A stretch of 64,000 nt of DNA from contig JANQOR010000038.1 in assembly GCA_028285685.1 (NCBI GenBank), positions 1 to 64,000 of the forward strand. Direction: 5' to 3'. Below the pieces are notes generated by a model that worked only from the letters and a program-made list of their open reading frames with translations, searched no databases and had not been told where the DNA came from. Below are positions 8,166-17,701 of the stretch, in pieces. Source of the stretch: Cyclobacteriaceae bacterium (GTDB lineage Bacteria > Bacteroidota > Bacteroidia > Cytophagales > Cyclobacteriaceae). Position numbers and translations under genes: made by a program. Numbering within the stretch: the stretch's first letter is position 1; each line of letters begins with the position of its first letter.

Positions 8166-10232
8166 ATGAAAAAGCATTACACATTTATAGCGCTTTTGTT
8201 GATCTCCTTCGCAGCGCTATCACAAATAGATAGATCTAAGAAACCAGAGCCGGCACCTGCAAAAGAGATTAAGATAGGGGAATACGAGAAGTTTGAGCTC
8301 AAAAATGGGCTAAAAGTAATTGTGGTTGAAAACAATAAAATTCCTCGAGTAGCTTTCTCGCTCATTCTGGACAGAGATCCATTACTTGAAAAGGAAAAGG
8401 TGGGATACCTTTCAATGGTTGGACAATTGATGAGAAGTGGAACAACTAGTCGGACGAAAGCGCAACTTGACGAAGAAGTGGATTTCATTGGCGCAAATCT
8501 TTCAGCCTCTTCAACCTCAGTTTTTGGATCGTCCCTAACCAAACATCAGGATAAGTTGCTTGATCTCATGACGGATGTGCTGTACAATCCTTCATTCCCT
8601 GAGGAAGAGCTAGAGAAAATCAAGAAACAAACAATCTCTGGCATCAAGTCTAGCGAGGAAAATCCAAATGCAATCTCTTCAAATGTGAGGTCCAAACTCC
8701 TTTATGGTTCCGATCACCCATATGGGGAAATACAGCTGGAGGAGCACGTGGCAAATATTACTATGCAGGACATCAGGGACTACTACAATACGTATTTCCG
8801 TCCAAACATAGCTTACCTTGCAATTGTTGGGGACATCACTGCGAAGGATGCAAAGAAAATAGCCAAATCAAGATTCGGAAGTTGGGAGAGAGGCGAAGTA
8901 CCAACTATAAATTATGACCAGCCAACAGCGCCTGAGGGCAACAAAGTTGCGGTGGTTAACAGATCCAACTCTGTTCAGACGGTGCTCAATATCAACTACC
9001 CAATTGATTTGAAGCCCGGATCTCCAGAGTTTATAAAAGCTCGTGTGATGAATCAGGTACTTGGTGGCAGCAGTGCTTCGAGGTTATTCATGAATATTAG
9101 GGAAGATAAAGGCTTTACCTACGGAGCTTATTCTTCAATTTCATCCGATGAGTTAGTAGGAAATTTTAACGCCAGTGCATCAGTTCGCACGGATGTGACA
9201 GACAGTTCAGTCGTTGAATTTCTCTATGAAATGACAAAAATTAGAAATGAAGATGTTGGAGACGATGAATTGCAAAAGGCGAAGAATGTGATCATCGGCA
9301 GCTTCGGTAGATCGCTGGAAAGACCCCAGACGATTGCATCTTTCGCCGTAAATCAGGAACGATATGACCTTGACGAAAACTACTATAACAACTATGTGAA
9401 GAACGTTCAGGGTGTATCGAAGAAAGATGTGAAAGAAATGGCCAATCGATACATTAAACCAGAAAACTCATTCATTGTGACCGTTGGAAAGTCGAGTGAG
9501 ATGGCCGATAAAATGGGGAAATTCGGGGAGTTGAAGCACTACGACATTTATGGAAATGAAGTAGATCCGGCGTTAGCCAAGCTGCCGGAAGGCTTAACAG
9601 TTGAGAGCGTCTTTAACAAATACAAGGAGGCCGTCGGCGGTGAGGAAGCAATTTCCAAGTTTGAAAACGCCACACTAAATATGTCTGCAGAGATGATGGG
9701 GCAACAAATCGCCATGACGTTGATAATGGCCAAAGGCCGTAAATCCAAAATGACTCTCGCCATGGGCCCTATGGTAGCAATGTCTGCAATATCGAATGGA
9801 ACGGATGCTTCGACTGCTCAAATGGGTAACAAAGTTCCGCTGAAGGATGAGCAGAAAGAAGAGCTTGCTTTTGCCAATGGACTTTTTACTGAATTTGAAC
9901 TATCAGCAAGTGGCGCATCGACCAGGCTTGCTGGAGTAGAGCAGATCGGTGGAAAAGATGCCTATGGCGTTGACGTGACTTTGTCAAAGGGCAGTGCCTA
10001 TACACTGTACTTTGATGCCGAATCCGGTTTGAAAGTCAGATTTAGCAAGGTGATCGAAACACCGCAAGGCTCATTTACCCAAACAGTCGATTATTTAGAT
10101 TATAAAGAGGTCGATGGGCTCATGATTTTTCATAAGCTGATTCAGAAGGTTGGCCCGCAGAACATTGAAGCAAATGTGTCAGAGGTATTGATCAACCAGG
10201 AATTACCAGCAGATACATTTAAGGTGGAATAG
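8166..10232 (+). CDS. M16-family non-catalytic partner with extra C-terminal domain
   Basis: 688 residues with a signal peptide (LLISFAALSQ). The M16 fold is evident (FELKNGLKVIVVENNKIPR, then GQLMRSGTTSRTKAQLDEEVD), but the HxxEH site is replaced by MVGQLM, so no zinc can be bound there. It keeps the substrate-pocket Arg/Tyr motif SASRLFMNIREDKGFTYGAYS (listed here in two halves: SASRLFMNI and REDKGFTYGAYS). From about residue 475 there is an additional domain of some 200 residues rich in beta strands, ending in VLINQELPADTFKVE; it looks like a lipoprotein-carrier (LolA/LolB-like) fold, which is an inference from pattern only. The operon partner at 6844 has the intact zinc site. Confidence 0.88.
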   Translation: MKKHYTFIALLLISFAALSQIDRSKKPEPAPAKEIKIGEYEKFELKNGLKVIVVENNKIPRVAFSLILDRDPLLEKEKVGYLSMVGQLMRSGTTSRTKAQLDEEVDFIGANLSASSTSVFGSSLTKHQDKLLDLMTDVLYNPSFPEEELEKIKKQTISGIKSSEENPNAISSNVRSKLLYGSDHPYGEIQLEEHVANITMQDIRDYYNTYFRPNIAYLAIVGDITAKDAKKIAKSRFGSWERGEVPTINYDQPTAPEGNKVAVVNRSNSVQTVLNINYPIDLKPGSPEFIKARVMNQVLGGSSASRLFMNIREDKGFTYGAYSSISSDELVGNFNASASVRTDVTDSSVVEFLYEMTKIRNEDVGDDELQKAKNVIIGSFGRSLERPQTIASFAVNQERYDLDENYYNNYVKNVQGVSKKDVKEMANRYIKPENSFIVTVGKSSEMADKMGKFGELKHYDIYGNEVDPALAKLPEGLTVESVFNKYKEAVGGEEAISKFENATLNMSAEMMGQQIAMTLIMAKGRKSKMTLAMGPMVAMSAISNGTDASTAQMGNKVPLKDEQKEELAFANGLFTEFELSASGASTRLAGVEQIGGKDAYGVDVTLSKGSAYTLYFDAESGLKVRFSKVIETPQGSFTQTVDYLDYKEVDGLMIFHKLIQKVGPQNIEANVSEVLINQELPADTFKVE

Positions 10233-10252
10233 AGAAATATAGTTCACCAAAA

Positions 10253-10285
10253 TTTGCACAGAGGGCAAGGATTTTTCTATCTTTG
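10253..10285 (+). promoter_or_regulatory. Promoter of rpmH-rnpA
   Basis: TTTG (10253-10256), a 21-base spacer, then TATCTTTG (10278-10285). This is a full match to the Bacteroidota -33/-7 consensus. The -7 box lies inside the 3' arm of the terminator hairpin of the preceding gene. Confidence 0.8.
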
Positions 10286-10297
10286 CCCTCCGTTTTT
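10261..10297 (+). terminator. Terminator of the M16 operon
   Basis: GAGGGCAAGG pairs with CTTTGCCCTC (10 bp, one G-T) around a 10-base loop, followed by CGTTTTT. It shares bases with the rpmH promoter. Confidence 0.75.
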
Positions 10298-10317
10298 CAG
10301 GACGAAAGAGAAAACAG

Positions 10318-10473
10318 ATGAAAAGGACATTTCAACCTTCAGTAAGAAAAAAAACAAATAAGCACGGTTTTAGAAAAAGAATGGAAAGTGCGAATGGCCA
10401 GAGCGTGCTTGCTCGCAGAAGAGCCAAGGGCAGAAAGAGATTGACTGTCTCTGACGAGCTGCATAAGAAATAA
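10318..10473 (+). CDS. rpmH: 50S ribosomal protein L34
   Basis: 51 residues: [12 protein letters not shown], then HGFRKRM, then [18 protein letters not shown]. The start MKRTFQPS and the [10 protein letters not shown] core are diagnostic for L34. It is strongly basic, as expected for this small protein of the large ribosomal subunit. It lies directly downstream of a consensus promoter and 16 bases before rnpA, the classic rpmH-rnpA pairing. Confidence 0.98.
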   Translation: MKRTFQPSVRKKTNKHGFRKRMESANGQSVLARRRAKGRKRLTVSDELHKK

Positions 10474-10489
10474 GCTAACTTTCAGGCCC

Positions 10490-10873
10490 ATGGGCCAGTC
10501 AAAATATGGTTTTTCCAAAGAGGAAAAGCTAACAGGAAAGAAAAAAATAGAGGGACTGTTTAGGAAAGGTTCCTCTTTTTATTTGGATGCCTTCCAGGTA
10601 AAGTACAAAGCCTCTGAAGAACCTTGTCACCAGGTTTTGATATCCGTCCCTAAAAAGACGTTCAAACGAGCAGTTGATAGAAACCTCCTTAAAAGAAGGA
10701 TTAGGGAAGCTTACAGGTTAAACAAGGAATTGATTCTTAAACCAGAACGAAATGAATTCTTTTCCATCGCTTTCATTTATCTTTCAAAGAACATTTTGAC
10801 CTTTAATGAAGTTCAAGACCAACTAATTAAGTGTCTTGAACGTTTGGATACTGTTGTAGAGAATAAGAAATAG
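10490..10873 (+). CDS. rnpA: Ribonuclease P protein component
   Basis: 127 residues. The basic RNA-binding signature KRAVDRNLLKRRIREAYR (residues 59-76) is the RnpA hallmark, and the N-terminal KKIEGLFRKGSSF also fits. It assists the RNase P RNA in trimming tRNA 5' ends. It is co-transcribed with rpmH and followed two bases later by the S41 protease gene. Confidence 0.95.
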   Translation: MGQSKYGFSKEEKLTGKKKIEGLFRKGSSFYLDAFQVKYKASEEPCHQVLISVPKKTFKRAVDRNLLKRRIREAYRLNKELILKPERNEFFSIAFIYLSKNILTFNEVQDQLIKCLERLDTVVENKK

Positions 10874-10875
10874 AC

Positions 10876-12531
10876 ATGCGCAAGAAATTACTAATTGTCC
10901 CACTTTCATTGATCCTGCTAGTATCTGTAGCTGCAAAGTTTACAGATACCGACAGATATTTCGAGATTTTCAAAAACTTGGACATTTTCGCCACGCTCTT
11001 CAAGGAAGTAAATACCCACTACGTGGATGAGGTAAATCCCAGTACGCTCATCAAAAAGGGGATTGATGAGATGCTTGGGTCTCTGGATCCTTATACCAAC
11101 TACATAGCGGCAGACGATATTGAAACCTACAGAATGATGACCACCGGAGAATATTCCGGTATCGGGGCGGTGGTTGAGCGAAGAAATGGGGTCCAAATGG
11201 TCATTATGCCGTATGAGGGATTTGCCGCGCATGAAGCGGGATTGAAGGCAGGCGATGAGATTCACAAAATTGGTGGAATCGCGTTGGAGGGGAAGTCCTC
11301 GGATGAGATTAGCTATTTGTTAAAAGGTCAGTCAAGATCTGACATTGTGCTGACTATCAAGCGATATGGACAAGAGGAGATGTTTGATGTGACGTTGAAG
11401 CGAGAAAAAATCGCAGTTGAAAGTGTTCCCTATGCAGGCATGGTTACAGATGATATTGGCTATGTGCGGTTGACAAACTTTACCCAAAATGTTGGTCGTC
11501 AGGTAGGTATTAAGACGTTGGATTTGTTAGAGGAGGGTGCAAAGGGAATCATTCTTGACTTGCGAGGAAACCCCGGCGGACTGTTACATGAAGCTGTAAA
11601 CGTTTCAAACGTCTTCATAGAAAAGGATAGGAAAATCGTCGTACAAAAGGGGAAAGTAAGAGCAAATGACTGGACCTACAACTCACTCAACGATCCCGTT
11701 GACACGGACATTCCTCTTGTTGTTCTAACTGATAATGGAAGTGCATCAGCCTCAGAGATTGTTTCGGGTGTTGTCCAGGATTACGATCGAGGGGTCTTGG
11801 TAGGAAGAAAAACATACGGCAAAGGGTTGGTTCAAGTGGAACGGCCACTTTCTTACGATGCGGTAGTCAAGATCACTACAGCAAAATATTATACCCCCAC
11901 AGGAAGGTGTATTCAAGCTATTGATTATAGCAGCAGAAATCCGGATGGAAGTGTGGGCAAAATCCCGGATTCTTTGAAAACAGAATTCAGAACTACAAAT
12001 GGCAGACTCGTATATGATGGTGGTGGCATTGACCCCGATGTTGAAGTCGAAGATTTTGATTTTGCCCCTATTACCTATAGTCTTTTGAAAAAAGATCACA
12101 TCTTTTTCTTTGCAACGGAATACTACTACAACAATCAGGGACGGGAAACGGAGGACCCGCGAAACCTGAGGCTTTCAGATGCTGAGTATGACGATTTCGT
12201 CAAATGGTTGGAGGGTAAAGATTTTGATTATACAACAGGTCTGGAGAAGAACATAGACAAATTGATCGAGACTGCTAAAGCCGAGAAAAAGTACGACAGA
12301 CTCAAAGGCCAGCTTGATCAGCTCAAGAAAGCCTCGCTACATGATAAGGACCAGGATTTGATCACCTTCAAGGAAGAAATAAAGATGTTGTTGGAGCAGG
12401 AGATAGCCAGCAGGTTTTTTCTTCAGCGAGGTTTGATTGAATCCACATTTAACAAAGACCCTGATATTTTGGAGGCAGTAAATGTGTTGAGAGATGAGGA
12501 GCGATATGCTGAATTGCTGAACAGAAACTAG
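10876..12531 (+). CDS. ctpA: S41-family C-terminal processing protease
   Basis: 551 residues with an N-terminal signal or anchor segment. Order: helical N-domain, PDZ domain (about 80-170, around GEYSGIGAVVE and GLKAGDEIHKIGG), then the S41 core. The catalytic dyad is Ser291 in GSASASE and Lys316 in TYGKG, with the 25-residue spacing of Prc/CtpA enzymes. A helical C-terminal extension of about 130 residues follows. The enzyme acts in the periplasm on C-termini of envelope proteins. It is tightly placed after rnpA, and tsaB starts one base after its stop. Confidence 0.93.
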   Translation: MRKKLLIVPLSLILLVSVAAKFTDTDRYFEIFKNLDIFATLFKEVNTHYVDEVNPSTLIKKGIDEMLGSLDPYTNYIAADDIETYRMMTTGEYSGIGAVVERRNGVQMVIMPYEGFAAHEAGLKAGDEIHKIGGIALEGKSSDEISYLLKGQSRSDIVLTIKRYGQEEMFDVTLKREKIAVESVPYAGMVTDDIGYVRLTNFTQNVGRQVGIKTLDLLEEGAKGIILDLRGNPGGLLHEAVNVSNVFIEKDRKIVVQKGKVRANDWTYNSLNDPVDTDIPLVVLTDNGSASASEIVSGVVQDYDRGVLVGRKTYGKGLVQVERPLSYDAVVKITTAKYYTPTGRCIQAIDYSSRNPDGSVGKIPDSLKTEFRTTNGRLVYDGGGIDPDVEVEDFDFAPITYSLLKKDHIFFFATEYYYNNQGRETEDPRNLRLSDAEYDDFVKWLEGKDFDYTTGLEKNIDKLIETAKAEKKYDRLKGQLDQLKKASLHDKDQDLITFKEEIKMLLEQEIASRFFLQRGLIESTFNKDPDILEAVNVLRDEERYAELLNRN

Positions 12532-12532
12532 T

Positions 12533-13213
12533 TTGGCACTTATCTTAAGCATAGAGACATCCACAGATGTTTGCTCTGTTGCACTGCATGATTCAGGTCG
12601 TCTACTAAATAATCAAACCCACCAAGTTGAGAAATCTCACTCTTCACTGCTGCCAGGCATTGCAGGGGAGGTTTTGCAGGAGCAGGATCTTTCATTCGAC
12701 GATCTTGAGGCGGTTGCAATTTCTGCTGGTCCGGGCTCATACACCGGCCTCCGGATTGGAACAACAACGGCTAAAGGCTTTTGCTTCGCCTCCAACATTC
12801 CTCTGATTTCGGTCGATACATTGGACATTTTGATAGCAGCTGTGTCTGGAAAATTTAAAGGAGAACACAACTTATGTCCGATGTTGGATGCTCGACGTAT
12901 GGAAGTGTACACCAAACTGGTAGATCAAGAACTGAACGAGATTTGGCACCTCCAGGCAAGGATTCTTGATGAAGGTGCTTTTAGCGAAATAGATCAGCCA
13001 ACCTACATTTTTGGTAACGGGATGCCGAAGTTCAAAGAGATATCAAAGCAAGACAATTTGATCTTTATAGATGAAATTGTTCCTGATGCAAAAAATATGG
13101 GAGAACTAGCCTGCACAAAATTTGAACAGTCGAAATTTGAAGATGTTGCGTATTTTGAGCCAAATTATTTGAAAGAATGGCGAACTACTACTCCAAAGAA
13201 GCAGTTACTGTAA
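12533..13213 (+). CDS. tsaB: tRNA N6-threonylcarbamoyladenosine synthesis protein TsaB
   Basis: 226 residues from a TTG start one base after the ctpA stop. ASKHA-type N-terminus LILSIETSTDVCSVAL, then the TsaB signature ISAGPGSYTGLRIGTTTAKG (split: ISAGPGSYTGLR, IGTTTAKG). It partners TsaD and TsaE in making t6A at position 37 of ANN-decoding tRNAs. Its product is catalytically silent itself and scaffolds TsaD. It shares the operon with rnpA, another tRNA maturation gene. Confidence 0.93.
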   Translation: MALILSIETSTDVCSVALHDSGRLLNNQTHQVEKSHSSLLPGIAGEVLQEQDLSFDDLEAVAISAGPGSYTGLRIGTTTAKGFCFASNIPLISVDTLDILIAAVSGKFKGEHNLCPMLDARRMEVYTKLVDQELNEIWHLQARILDEGAFSEIDQPTYIFGNGMPKFKEISKQDNLIFIDEIVPDAKNMGELACTKFEQSKFEDVAYFEPNYLKEWRTTTPKKQLL

Positions 13214-13214
13214 A

Positions 13215-13724
13215 ATGGAAGAAATAGTAAACAGGGTTTCCAAGAGCCCTCTAATCTCCATAGATCTTGATGAATTCGTTCATAAAGGTGAAAAATGCCT
13301 TTTTGATATCAAGGAGGTTCTGTTTCAAGGCTTGATTTTGAAGGAAAAAGATTTCCGGGATTTCATAAGGTCCAACAATTGGGTGGTATATGAAAACAAA
13401 AACGTTGGCCTCATTTGCTCAAGTGATGCAATCGTTCCGGTTTGGGCATACATGCTGCTTGCTTCTTCATTGAAAGACTTTGCGAACTTAGTTGTCTTTG
13501 GTGATGAAAATGAAGTCGAAAAAAACCTGATCGATCAAGCCGTTCAGAAGTGTATACAAAGTCAGGATCTTGAGAATGCAAAGGTGGTCATCAAGGGATG
13601 CGGTGCAGTTTCAAACAAAGAGTATGCATACACACAGGTCACAAATGCACTTCTTCCGAAAGTCTCCAGTCTAATGTATGGAGAACCCTGCAGTACAGTC
13701 CCGATCTTCAAAAAGAAGAAGTAA
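13215..13724 (+). CDS. DUF2480 family protein
   Basis: 169 residues, starting one base after tsaB. The pattern EEIVNRVSKSPLISIDL, FDIKEVLFQGLILKEKDFR and SSDAIVPVWAYMLL matches the DUF2480 family, which is confined to Bacteroidota. It has no signal peptide or membrane segment, so it is cytoplasmic. Function is unknown. A single conserved Cys (KGCGA) and a C-terminal Cys (GEPCST) are present. Confidence 0.85.
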   Translation: MEEIVNRVSKSPLISIDLDEFVHKGEKCLFDIKEVLFQGLILKEKDFRDFIRSNNWVVYENKNVGLICSSDAIVPVWAYMLLASSLKDFANLVVFGDENEVEKNLIDQAVQKCIQSQDLENAKVVIKGCGAVSNKEYAYTQVTNALLPKVSSLMYGEPCSTVPIFKKKK

Positions 13725-13748
13725 TTTCGAGACAAATCGACACCAACT

Positions 13749-14297
13749 GTGGAACTAGAAAAACTTAAATATCCGGTAGGTAAATACCAGGTACCGGAAG
13801 TCATAGATCAAGCTGTGATCACGAAATGGATGGATACGCTTGAAGAATTACCGAAAGGCCTCCGTAAAATCGTTGAGAACCTTTCCTACGAGTGCCTGGA
13901 TTGGGCATATCGCCCCAAGGGTTGGACGATTAAGCAAGTGGTTCATCACCTCGCAGACAGCCATATGAACTGCTTCTCGCGCTTTAAATTGATTATGACA
14001 GAAGAAAATCCGACCGTTCGTCCCTTTGATGAGGCCTCATGGGCAGATTTGCCCGACGCGAACAACCCGGAAGTTTCAACGTCTCTTACAATTTTGGAGG
14101 GACTCCACTCGCGAATGAATATCCTTCTACGTGATTTGATAGCAGATGATTGGAACCGCACCTTCTTCCATCCGGAATATGAAAAGAGTTTCACGTTAAG
14201 CTGGATGATAGGATTGTATGCATGGCATTCTACCCATCACTTGGCGCACATCAAGCAGGCAATCGATAAAGAAGGCGATTTCACCTGGGCAGACTAG
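13749..14297 (+). CDS. DinB-superfamily protein (YfiT/BstA-type putative metal-dependent hydrolase)
   Basis: 182 residues from GTG 13749. Four-helix DinB fold with the metal-binding histidines in VVHHLADSHMN (about residue 66) and WHSTHHLAHI (about residue 160), and the N-terminal YPVGKYQVP typical of the YfiT branch. Relatives in Firmicutes include bacillithiol S-transferases; in Bacteroidota the exact substrate is unknown. It is the last gene of the rpmH-to-DinB run, followed by a REP-like inverted pair. Confidence 0.85.
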   Translation: MELEKLKYPVGKYQVPEVIDQAVITKWMDTLEELPKGLRKIVENLSYECLDWAYRPKGWTIKQVVHHLADSHMNCFSRFKLIMTEENPTVRPFDEASWADLPDANNPEVSTSLTILEGLHSRMNILLRDLIADDWNRTFFHPEYEKSFTLSWMIGLYAWHSTHHLAHIKQAIDKEGDFTWAD

Positions 14298-14323
14298 TGC
14301 GATGGAGAATTCAACAAGGGAAG

Positions 14324-14392
14324 TCACCCTGAATTTATTTCAGGGTCTTCATTTTTGGAACTTCAGAAGATCCTGAAACAAGTTCAGGATGA
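14324..14392. repeat. REP/BIME-like pair of inverted 27-base palindromic units
   Basis: Unit 1 at 14324-14350 (TCACCCTGAA...GGGTCTTC) and unit 2 at 14366-14392, read on the other strand, agree at 23 of 27 positions. Each unit is itself a hairpin (ACCCTGAA/TTCAGGGT; ATCCTGAA/TTCAGGAT). Unit 1 is followed by ATTTTT, so it may also terminate the DinB transcript. This arrangement is that of interspersed palindromic repeats. Confidence 0.75.
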
Positions 14393-14446
14393 TTAACCGA
14401 GGCTAATCTTTTTGGAACTGACACAGTTTCAATGCTGAAATACGCT

Positions 14447-14475
14447 ACAAAAAAAGCCCCGATCTCTCAGGGCTT
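14447..14475 (-). terminator. Terminator of the proS-nfeD-floA operon
   Basis: On the minus strand AAGCCC, a 10-base loop and GGGCTT are followed by a run of T, starting about 24 bases after the floA stop. Confidence 0.75.
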
Positions 14476-14498
14476 CTCCTTAGTTCTTACTTGAAAGA

Positions 14499-15518
14499 TC
14501 AATCTTTCTTCTTACCACCTTTTTTACCAGAACCTGCTATCGAGGTTCTCATATCGGTGTCGGCTTCAATGTTTTGAAACTTATAGTAATCCATAATTCC
14601 CAAATTTCCACCTCTGAAGGCTTCTGCTATTGCCTTGGGAACTTCGGCCTCCGCTAGAATTACTTTCGCGCGCGCCTCCTGTGCTTTAGCAACCATTTCC
14701 TGTTCTTCGGCAACAGCCATTGCTCTTCGCTCCTCTGCTTTTGCCTCTGCAACTTTCAAGTCTGCTGATGCCTGATCTGTTTGAAGTTTTGCTCCAATAT
14801 TAGCGCCTACATCGACATCAGCAATATCAATGGAGAGAATTTCAAAGGCAGTTCCGGCATCTAGCCCTCTTTGAAGTACCAGTTTTGAGATCTTATCTGG
14901 ATTTTCAAGAACTTCTTTATGTGTTCCTGCAGATCCAACAGAGGTGACAATACCCTCACCAACCCGTGCAAGAATAGTCTCCTCACCGGCTCCTCCAACT
15001 AGTTGCTGGATGTTTGCTCGAATTGTCACTCTTGCCTTGGCCACAAGCTGAATTCCATCCGCAGCTACTGCAGCAACAGAAGGTGTATTGATTACTTTAG
15101 GGTTTACTGAAATTTGTACCGCTTCAAACACGTCTCGTCCGGCCAAATCAATTGCAGTAGCCTGCTTAAAAGTTAGATTAATGTTTGCCTTATCAGCTGA
15201 GATGAGTGCCTTGATTACAAGTGGCACATTTCCACCTGCCAGATAGTGTGTTTCGAGCTCCTGGGTTTTTAACTGCCGCTTCGTTTCACCATCATCTTCT
15301 TGAATTGTCAGGCCTGCCTTTGTCGCGGTGATCAACGAGTTAACAACAATGGAAGGCGGAACTTTCCTGATTCGCATTAAAATGAGCTCAATCAGACTTA
15401 CCCGAACGTTAGAAAATATTGCTGTAATCCACAGGTTAACAGGAACAAAGTATAAGAAAACAAAAAAGAGAATAATACCTCCAAACACAAGTAGGATAAG
15501 CATCATGCTACTGCCCAT
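14499..15518 (-). CDS. floA: Flotillin-like protein FloA
   Basis: 339 residues. One N-terminal membrane hairpin ([20 protein letters not shown], 20 residues at about 7-26), then an SPFH-type domain and a long Ala/Glu-rich coiled coil (about 240-300, [20 protein letters not shown]), as in the FloA/YqfA family. It scaffolds membrane microdomains. The gene lies four bases downstream of a short NfeD protein, the usual FloA partner. Confidence 0.93.
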   Translation of the reverse strand: MGSSMMLILLVFGGIILFFVFLYFVPVNLWITAIFSNVRVSLIELILMRIRKVPPSIVVNSLITATKAGLTIQEDDGETKRQLKTQELETHYLAGGNVPLVIKALISADKANINLTFKQATAIDLAGRDVFEAVQISVNPKVINTPSVAAVAADGIQLVAKARVTIRANIQQLVGGAGEETILARVGEGIVTSVGSAGTHKEVLENPDKISKLVLQRGLDAGTAFEILSIDIADVDVGANIGAKLQTDQASADLKVAEAKAEERRAMAVAEEQEMVAKAQEARAKVILAEAEVPKAIAEAFRGGNLGIMDYYKFQNIEADTDMRTSIAGSGKKGGKKKD

Positions 15519-15522
15519 AGTT

Positions 15523-16008
15523 CTAATTTTTTATCGGTTGTACAAAAATTTTATTCGATTCTATTCGCGAGATCTCGACTTCAATGCTCTCATTTATATA
15601 CCCTCCATTGGATCTGACCTCATATTCCTTTTCGTGATCCCTGAAGAGAGCCTTTCCAATTGGCTTGAGAGCAGAAATAGTTTTTCCTCTGTCGCCAATC
15701 TGGAGACCTTCAAGGTAATTTTCGTTGAATTTGCCTGTGTTGGTTTCCTTGAGAGATAAACGTTCCCATGATTTTCCTTTGAATGCGACCACCAAGGCCA
15801 CCAGGCTAACAGCAACTGAAGAGATCAAAATAACTGTTCCGGTCCCTGCTCCGAAGTAATCGTACCCGAGGTAGATTCCATAGGCTCCAAAAATGACTCC
15901 CAATATTCCTACGATTGTAGTGCCTGGCACAAAAATGATCTCAACGATCAATAAGATGATACCAAACAAGATGAGGCCGATGACAGTGATCCAATCCAAT
16001 GTCTGCAA
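15523..16008 (-). CDS. NfeD-family membrane protein (short form)
   Basis: 161 residues from a TTG start. It has three or four N-terminal transmembrane helices (from [20 protein letters not shown] onward) and a C-terminal OB-like beta domain (about 90-160). It lacks the ClpP-class protease part of long NfeD proteins. The gene pairs with floA immediately downstream and follows proS by 12 bases. It is thought to tether or modulate flotillin assemblies. Confidence 0.88.
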   Translation of the reverse strand: MQTLDWITVIGLILFGIILLIVEIIFVPGTTIVGILGVIFGAYGIYLGYDYFGAGTGTVILISSVAVSLVALVVAFKGKSWERLSLKETNTGKFNENYLEGLQIGDRGKTISALKPIGKALFRDHEKEYEVRSNGGYINESIEVEISRIESNKIFVQPIKN

Positions 16009-16020
16009 ATAGTTTAATAG

Positions 16021-17490
16021 CTAGTAAGCCCTGGCAAAGAGAACTCTTCCTGACGAAGGCTTACCTGTAAAGATACATTTTCCATCTTCTTTTTTCTGAT
16101 CCAATGGAATGCATCTTATAGTGGCCTTGGTCTCTTCTTTTATTTTCTCTTCTGTTTCGTCAGTCCCATCCCAGTGCGCATATACAAATCCCTTTTCCAC
16201 CAACTCCTTGAACTCCTCATATGAATCAGCTTCGTAAGTATTTTCACTTCTAAAGTTCAAGGCTTTTTCATAAATAGAAGTCTGCATTTCTTCCATCAGA
16301 TCCGCGATGTAGCTAACGGCATCCCCAAGTTCAATTGTTGATTTTTCCTTGGTATCACGCCTTGCGATCTCAACTGTACCGTTCTCCAAATCCCTTGGTC
16401 CAATAGCAATTCTTGCGGGAACGCCCTTCAATTCATACTCAGCAAATTTCCAGCCCGGTTTTTGCGTATCTCGGTCATCATATTTTGAGGAAATGCCTCT
16501 GGCCTTCAAATCTGCGGTGAGACCACTAACTACTTCAGTGATTTTGGAAAACTCCTCCTCCGTTTTATATATAGGAACAATGACGACCTGTATTGGTGCA
16601 AGCTTTGGTGGAAGGACCAGGCCATCATCATCTGAATGGGCCATGATTAAGGCTCCCATCAACCGTGTGCTTACTCCCCATGAGGTACCCCAGACAAAAT
16701 CCTCTTTACCATCTTTTGCAGCGAATTTCACGTCAAATGCTTTAGCAAAATTCTGTCCGAGGAAATGGGAAGTTCCAGCCTGAAGAGCTTTTCTGTCCTG
16801 CATAATCGCTTCAATGCAGTACGTATCTACAGCACCCGCAAATCGCTCGCTTGGAGTTTTTACTCCCTTTATCACCGGTACGGCCATAAAGTTTTCTACA
16901 AAATCAGCATAGACATTGAGCATTAGCTCTGTCTCCTCGACGGCTTCTTGCTTGGTGGCGTGTGCAGTGTGTCCCTCTTGCCAAAGGAATTCTGCCGTTC
17001 GCAGAAAAAGGCGTGTTCTCAACTCCCAACGAACAACATTTGCCCATTGATTTATCTTCAGAGGTAGGTCTCGATATGATTGAATCCAGTTTTTGTAGGA
17101 ATCCCAAATCACGGTTTCTGAAGTGGGTCTAACAATAAGCTCTTCTTCAAGACGTGCATTTGGGTCAACAACCACGCCTTTTTTACTTTCGTCCGTCTTT
17201 AGCCGGTAATGCGTTACAACTGCACATTCCTTTGCAAAACCCTCAACGTGATCTGCCTCCCTGCTTAGAAATGACTTAGGGATGAAAAGCGGGAAATATG
17301 CATTCTCATGACCGGTATCCTTGAACATCTGATCCAGGGTCTGTTGCATTTTTTCCCATATGGCAAAACCATACGGTTTGATTACCATACACCCACGAAC
17401 CTGTGAATTTTCAGCCAACCCGGCTTTTTTCACAAGCTCATTGTACCAAAGTGAATAGTCTTCAGAACGAGATGGAATTGCTTTAGCCAT
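16021..17490 (-). CDS. proS: Prolyl-tRNA synthetase (archaeal/eukaryal-type, ProS3)
   Basis: 489 residues, the length of the short class lacking the bacterial editing insertion. Class II motifs are visible: the motif 2 region ([21 protein letters not shown], in parts [10 protein letters not shown] and [17 protein letters not shown]), and the C-terminal [11 protein letters not shown] ending in Tyr, typical of ProS3. The anticodon-binding domain and a zinc-like C-terminal domain with Cys residues (IRCIPL, GKCIF) follow the core. It charges tRNA-Pro and is first gene of the leftward operon with nfeD and floA. Confidence 0.95.
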   Translation of the reverse strand: MAKAIPSRSEDYSLWYNELVKKAGLAENSQVRGCMVIKPYGFAIWEKMQQTLDQMFKDTGHENAYFPLFIPKSFLSREADHVEGFAKECAVVTHYRLKTDESKKGVVVDPNARLEEELIVRPTSETVIWDSYKNWIQSYRDLPLKINQWANVVRWELRTRLFLRTAEFLWQEGHTAHATKQEAVEETELMLNVYADFVENFMAVPVIKGVKTPSERFAGAVDTYCIEAIMQDRKALQAGTSHFLGQNFAKAFDVKFAAKDGKEDFVWGTSWGVSTRLMGALIMAHSDDDGLVLPPKLAPIQVVIVPIYKTEEEFSKITEVVSGLTADLKARGISSKYDDRDTQKPGWKFAEYELKGVPARIAIGPRDLENGTVEIARRDTKEKSTIELGDAVSYIADLMEEMQTSIYEKALNFRSENTYEADSYEEFKELVEKGFVYAHWDGTDETEEKIKEETKATIRCIPLDQKKEDGKCIFTGKPSSGRVLFARAY

Positions 17491-17701
17491 TTTTATCAGT
17501 CAATTTTTTCATCAAATACTCGCAATGCACTATTTCCTGAACTATCTTAAAGTAGGATTTTTTAAATAATACCACTCATTTTAGGTTTTGGTATAGTGTT
17601 TGCATTCATGCAGTTATATAATTCTAAAAGACGGCAAATATAAGTTCAGGCTTGTAACCGATCGTCCTTCAGAATGGTTTAATAACTAAAATCTGGTGAT
17701 T

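Noticed and set aside
8177..8542. Minus-strand frame of 121 residues inside the second M16 gene
   Set aside because: No start signal or recognisable pattern, and the sense strand encodes a clear M16 protein.
15328..15759. Plus-strand frame of 143 residues
   Set aside because: It lies opposite floA and nfeD, which are certain genes, and its product looks like a shadow with no family pattern.
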